From CAVIQK01 sp963644945 (GTDB lineage Bacteria; Bacillota; Clostridia; Christensenellales; DTU072), in assembly GCA_963644945.1 (NCBI GenBank), contig CAVIQK010000022.1:1-6494 (forward strand): 6,494 nucleotides of DNA, read 5' to 3'. This document shows, piece by piece, positions 6,192-6,494 of this stretch; position 1 is the first letter of the stretch, and every line of letters starts with the position of its first letter. Position numbers and translations under genes: made by a program. Under the pieces are notes generated by a model. It worked only from the letters and a program-made list of their open reading frames with translations, was not told the DNA's origin and did no database searches.

Positions 6192-6494
6192 TTATTTTTC
6201 ATCATTTTTTAAGCCAAGATCTTGCTTTATTTGAGTAGTGCTAACTTCCGGAGTACGTGGTAAATACACTACTTCGGCACCTTCTTCTTTCAAAAAGTCA
6301 AAAGCACCTTTCCAGTCATCACCAATCGCAAAAGTATTAATATTGTATTGATGTATGTCTGTCTTTTTTTGTTCCCAACATGTTTCGGGAATAACTAAAT
6401 CTACATATCTAACCGCTTCGACCAAAGCCTTGCGCTGTTCATATGTAAAATAACATTTTTTATGTTTTTCGTTCCAATTGAATTCATCGGTGGA
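6192..6494 (-). CDS. tagD: Glycerol-3-phosphate cytidylyltransferase, N-terminus cut by window edge
   Basis: This enzyme makes CDP-glycerol from CTP and sn-glycerol-3-phosphate in the cytoplasm, supplying glycerol phosphate for teichoic acids or capsules. The last 100 residues are visible, and the frame stays open to the right edge. TagD proteins are about 130 residues, so roughly 30-35 are missing, including the GTFD and H-x-GH nucleotide-binding motifs. What remains is strongly diagnostic: STDEFN at the very edge; HKKCYFTYEQRK; EAVRYVDLVIPE; WEQK followed by DIHQYNINTFAIGDDWKG; and finally VVYLPRTPEVSTTQIKQDL, with the RT-x3-STT motif of the cytidylyltransferase active site. A TTG codon at 6425 would give only a 77-residue fragment and is not the true start, because the match continues upstream of it. 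It is the first visible gene of the run. In some pneumococcal capsule loci the equivalent gene is called gct. A related cytidylyltransferase with another polyol phosphate is possible but less likely. Confidence 0.93.
   Translation of the reverse strand, partial: STDEFNWNEKHKKCYFTYEQRKALVEAVRYVDLVIPETCWEQKKTDIHQYNINTFAIGDDWKGAFDFLKEEGAEVVYLPRTPEVSTTQIKQDLGLKNDEK

Noticed and set aside
6192..6425. A 77-residue protein starting at the TTG codon at 6425.
   Set aside because: Clear TagD similarity continues upstream of this codon to the window edge, so the gene is longer and simply truncated by the window.
1..6494. Frequent TTCGGC/GCCGAA hexamers, considered as a possible uptake or recognition sequence.
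   Set aside because: Many fall in frame as the Ala-Glu codon pair GCC GAA or as Phe-Gly. They show no extended consensus or regular spacing, so codon preference explains them.

Overview
This window is a stretch of a surface-polysaccharide (capsule or exopolysaccharide) biosynthesis cluster. All six genes lie on the minus strand, so the operon reads from the right edge to the left edge. In transcription order they are: the C-terminal three quarters of a TagD-type glycerol-3-phosphate cytidylyltransferase (6494-6192, cut by the right edge); a 433-residue divergent glycosyltransferase (6140-4839); a 343-residue EpsG-family polytopic membrane protein, the likely Wzy-type polymerase (4796-3765); a GT4 glycosyltransferase with a five-cysteine region (3758-2556); a second GT4 glycosyltransferase (2541-1378); and a Wzx-type flippase of the MOP superfamily (1381 to the left edge, 460 residues visible, C-terminus missing).

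The genes fit one pathway. The three glycosyltransferases would extend a lipid-linked repeat unit on the cytoplasmic face of the membrane. The flippase would move it outward and the EpsG-like protein would polymerise it. TagD would supply CDP-glycerol, which suggests that the polymer carries glycerol phosphate or that a teichoic-acid-like pathway is encoded next door. Three expected parts are not in the window: the initiating phosphoglycosyltransferase, a CDP-glycerol glycerophosphotransferase, and the regulatory and chain-length genes. They probably lie outside it.

Spacing is tight: gaps of 51, 42, 6 and 14 bases, then a 4-base ATGA overlap. I see no convincing promoter or terminator, so this is the interior of one transcript. 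No stretch longer than 51 bases lacks a gene. I found no RNA gene, insertion sequence, CRISPR array or long repeat.

TagD, an EpsG-type polymerase, AGGAG/GAGG Shine-Dalgarno sites and moderate GC point to a low-to-mid-GC member of the Bacillota, perhaps a gut-type Clostridia. This is an inference from gene types, not a proven assignment. TAA, TAG and TGA all end genes here, which fits the standard bacterial code. The most distinctive sequence signal is compositional: the cysteine-rich GT4 gene (2556-3758) is clearly more GC-rich than most of its surroundings, and its coding strand is rich in C over G. This suggests mosaic assembly of the locus. I did not find a previously undescribed system; the content is recognisable polysaccharide machinery.
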